Source: Sulfitobacter sp. OXR-159
GTDB taxonomy: Bacteria; Pseudomonadota; Alphaproteobacteria; Rhodobacterales; Rhodobacteraceae
Direction: 5' to 3'
DNA length: 64,000 nucleotides
Assembly (NCBI RefSeq): GCF_034377145.1
Contig: NZ_CP139707.1
Span: 62,001 to 126,000, forward strand
Under the pieces are notes generated by a model. It did no database searches. It was not told the origin of the DNA and saw only the letters and a program-made list of their open reading frames with translations. The stretch's first letter is position 1; every line of letters begins with the position of its first letter. Below, piece after piece: positions 62,074 through 64,000 of the stretch. The translations under genes and the position numbers were made by a program.

Positions 62074-62853
62074 GTGTCAGAGCAGACAGATCTTTCGAAT
62101 GAAGCCGTCGAGGTGATCAACGCCGGAGCCAAGGCGCCGCTGGTGTTGGTCTGCGAACATGCGGCGCGTGAGATACCGGCCTGCTTTGACGGTCTTGGTC
62201 TGGATGCTGCGGCCCGCGAAAGCCATGTGGCGTGGGATCCCGGCGCTCTGGCCGTGGCGCGGGCGATGGCGCAGGATTTAGACGCCGTGCTGGTGGCGGG
62301 GCGCGTTTCGCGGCTTGTTTACGACTGCAACCGCCCGCCCGAAGCCCCCGGCGCGATGCCCGCCCAGAGCGAGATTTTTGCGATCCCCGGCAATGCGTCA
62401 CTTGATGAGGCAGGCCGGGCCGAGCGGGTGACGCGCTATTACGAGCCCTTCCGCGCGACCCTTGCCGCGACGATCAAACGGGTCGATGCGCCCGCGATCG
62501 TCACGGTGCATAGTTTCACGCCGATCTACCACGGCAAACCGCGCCGTGTGGAAATTGGCATCCTGCATGACAGTGACGCACGGCTGGCGGATGCGATGCT
62601 AGCGGTGGCGCCAGAGTTCACTGACCTAACGGTCGAGCGCAACGCGCCCTATGGCCCCCAAGACGGGGTAACCCATACGCTCAAGGAACACGGTTTGGCG
62701 CATGGCCATCCGCATGTCATGCTTGAGATCCGTAATGACCTGATCACAACCGAGGCCGAGCAACAGCAGATGGCCGCGATGATCAGCAATTGGTTGCGTG
62801 CCGCGCTGATGCGGCCCGAAATGAATGACGCGATGAAGGACTCCAAACCATGA
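62074..62853 (+). CDS. N-formylglutamate amidohydrolase family protein
   Basis: Zinc-type hydrolase releasing formate from N-formylated amino acids. 259 residues: VLVCEHAAREIPACF near 31-45, HVAWDPGALAVARAMA near 61-76 (Asp/His zinc site), SRLVYDCNRPP near 90-100, and TVHSFTPIYHGKPR near 149-162. Related to HutG-II and to the N-formyl-glutamate and formyl-kynurenine type family. The start is GTG at 62074 with TGAGGGGG before it. Overlaps dctQ by 4 bases; no other hut genes are near, so histidine breakdown is not supported. Confidence 0.87.
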   Translation: MSEQTDLSNEAVEVINAGAKAPLVLVCEHAAREIPACFDGLGLDAAARESHVAWDPGALAVARAMAQDLDAVLVAGRVSRLVYDCNRPPEAPGAMPAQSEIFAIPGNASLDEAGRAERVTRYYEPFRATLAATIKRVDAPAIVTVHSFTPIYHGKPRRVEIGILHDSDARLADAMLAVAPEFTDLTVERNAPYGPQDGVTHTLKEHGLAHGHPHVMLEIRNDLITTEAEQQQMAAMISNWLRAALMRPEMNDAMKDSKP

Positions 62854-63416
62854 AATTCATGCGTGGCTATATCCGGGGCATCGACGCGATGAACCGACGG
62901 ATCGGGCGGATCATGATGTATGGCATCTTTGTCCTGATGGGGGTGCTGTTGTGGTCCACCGTCAGCAAAGCCTTCTTCGTCCCGTCGCTCTGGACGCTGG
63001 AAATGGCGCAGTTTGTCATGGTGGGCTACTACATCTTAGGTGGGCCTTACTCGATCCAACTGGGGTCGAACGTGCGGATGGACCTGCTCTATGGCGATTG
63101 GTCGCTGCGCCGCAAAGCGTGGTTTGATCTCTTCACCGTCTTCTTCCTGATCTTCTATCTCTGCGTGCTGCTCTATGGCGCGGTGAGTTCCACCGCCTAT
63201 TCGTTGGGCTATTGGGGGACCGAGCCGTTTAGCTTTTTCGGTGGGTTGGTCACGGGGACCGAAGAGATCGGCCATATGGAGAAATCCAGTTCCGCTTGGC
63301 GGCCCTACCTCTGGCCGATCAAGGTCGTGATGATCGTCGGTATCTTTCTGATGCTGCTGCAATGTCTGTCCGAGCTGTTGAAAGACGTGCTGCGGCTCAA
63401 GGGTGAGGCCATCTGA
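62850..63416 (+). CDS. dctQ: TRAP transporter small permease (DctQ)
   Basis: Four-helix small membrane subunit of a TRAP importer for organic acids. 188 residues with hydrophobic segments at about 25-43, 57-75, 95-118 and 158-180, and the typical MMYGIFVLMGVLLWSTVSKAFF first segment (in parts). Overlaps the amidohydrolase by 4 bases and dctM by 1 (TGATG). The solute-binding DctP gene is not in view. Confidence 0.88.
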   Translation: MKFMRGYIRGIDAMNRRIGRIMMYGIFVLMGVLLWSTVSKAFFVPSLWTLEMAQFVMVGYYILGGPYSIQLGSNVRMDLLYGDWSLRRKAWFDLFTVFFLIFYLCVLLYGAVSSTAYSLGYWGTEPFSFFGGLVTGTEEIGHMEKSSSAWRPYLWPIKVVMIVGIFLMLLQCLSELLKDVLRLKGEAI

Positions 63417-64000
63417 TGTCCTATGAAATGATCGCGACATTGATGTTCTCATCGATGATGCTGATGCTACTGACCGGCCAGCGCGTGTTTGGCGCTATCG
63501 GCTTTATCGCCGTTGTGTCGGCGCTGCTGCTCTGGGGTGACAAGGGCGGCTATGACATCGGCTTTGCCGCCGCGATGAAGCTGATGAAGTGGTATCCGCT
63601 GCTGACCCTGCCGATGTTCATCTTCATGGGCTATGTGCTGAGCGAGAGCCGCATCGCCGATGACCTTTACAAGATGTTCCATGTCTGGATGGGCGGTGTG
63701 CGCGGCGGGCTGGCGATTGGGACGATTGGTCTGATGGTGCTGATCTCGGCCATGAACGGGCTGAGCGTGGCGGGGATGGCGATTGGCTCGACCATTGCGC
63801 TGCCGGAATTGCTGAAACGCGGGTATGACAAGAGGATGGTGACCGGGGTGATCCAAGCGGGGTCGAGCCTTGGCATCCTCGTGCCGCCCTCGGTGGTGCT
63901 GGTGCTTTATGCGATGATCGCGCGGCAGCCCGTGGGGCAACTGTGGCTGGCGGGTGTCATTCCGGGGCTGATGATGGCGGCGATGTTCATTGCCTATATC
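63416..64000 (+). CDS. dctM: TRAP transporter large permease (DctM), N-terminal part (cut by window end)
   Basis: Large 12-helix subunit that forms the Na+-dependent transport path. 195 codons are visible from the ATG at 63416, with LLTLPMFIFMGYVLSESRIAD near 61-81 (in parts) and SLGILVPPSVVLVLYAMIARQPVGQLW near 148-174 (in parts), both family signatures. The rest lies beyond base 64000. Together with dctQ it would import the substrate handled by the amidohydrolase. Confidence 0.93.
   Translation, partial: MSYEMIATLMFSSMMLMLLTGQRVFGAIGFIAVVSALLLWGDKGGYDIGFAAAMKLMKWYPLLTLPMFIFMGYVLSESRIADDLYKMFHVWMGGVRGGLAIGTIGLMVLISAMNGLSVAGMAIGSTIALPELLKRGYDKRMVTGVIQAGSSLGILVPPSVVLVLYAMIARQPVGQLWLAGVIPGLMMAAMFIAYI

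Noticed and set aside
1..64000. Mobile elements, prophage, CRISPR, toxin-antitoxin or defence islands
   Set aside because: No transposase, integrase, Cas, restriction or phage protein was seen; the genes are core and densely packed. EVE and FxsA are single housekeeping-type genes, not part of a defence island.

Overview
The window is 64 kb of dense core genome from an alphaproteobacterium. Codon use is G+C-rich, there is almost no spacer DNA, and the gene orders are those of Rhodobacterales: parAB-rsmG-mnmG-mnmE-rho, maf-aroE-coaE-dnaQ-secB, hemD-mic60-hemY, regB/senC-regA near ahcY, and tsaE-amgK-murU-addB-addA-trxA. A marine member of the Roseobacter group (Sulfitobacter-like) fits best. 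The genus is an inference; the order is well supported. I see no rRNA, tRNA, CRISPR array, insertion sequence or prophage.

Layout. 1-7.3 kb: 5' part of ilvA, then argG, a DUF7282-like secreted protein, a sulfotransferase-like protein, a periplasmic MsrA, a PfkB sugar kinase and maeB. 7.3-14.2 kb: mutS, hrcA-grpE (heat shock), rph-rdgB-hemW. 14.2-21.5 kb: leftward operons hemJ, rho, mnmE-mnmG-rsmG-parA-parB, with two perfect 16-bp parS palindromes inside rsmG and at the start of mnmG. 21.53-21.94 kb: a 406-bp gene-free segment with an A+T-rich stretch and clustered DnaA boxes, which I read as the chromosomal origin oriC. 21.9-24.6 kb: rightward overlapping maf-aroE-coaE-dnaQ. 24.6-32.6 kb: secB, fxsA, a Tim44-like protein, mltA, an Smr protein, an MFS carrier, hslVU, a glycan-related hypothetical protein and trxA. 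32.6-41.1 kb: a leftward operon tsaE-amgK-murU-addB-addA. 41.1-48.4 kb: a kinase-less DivL-like PAS protein with a perfect CtrA box upstream, the redox system regB/senC-regA, a GNAT and an HD protein, a small secreted protein and ahcY. 48.6-57.4 kb: an acidic PRC-barrel protein, a DUF2853 protein, a probable small RNA, EVE-YciI-gpsA-tsaD, hemD, mic60-like, hemY and a GNAT protein. 57.5-64 kb: nadA-nadB-nadC, an RpiR-type regulator, and a divergent N-formylglutamate amidohydrolase with a TRAP transporter (dctQ, dctM cut by the window end).

How it works together. Genes left of the proposed origin mostly read leftward and those just right of it read rightward, as expected for co-orientation with replication. 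ParA/ParB, parS, DnaA boxes and GANTC methylation sites in a short interval make this the origin and segregation region. RegB/RegA (redox) and the DivL-like protein (CtrA phosphorelay) are the main regulatory circuits. I found no obviously undescribed multi-gene system. The observations most worth testing are the oriC and parS layout, the CtrA box at the DivL-like gene, the candidate small RNA at 50.1-50.27 kb, and the RpiR/formyl-amidohydrolase/TRAP locus.
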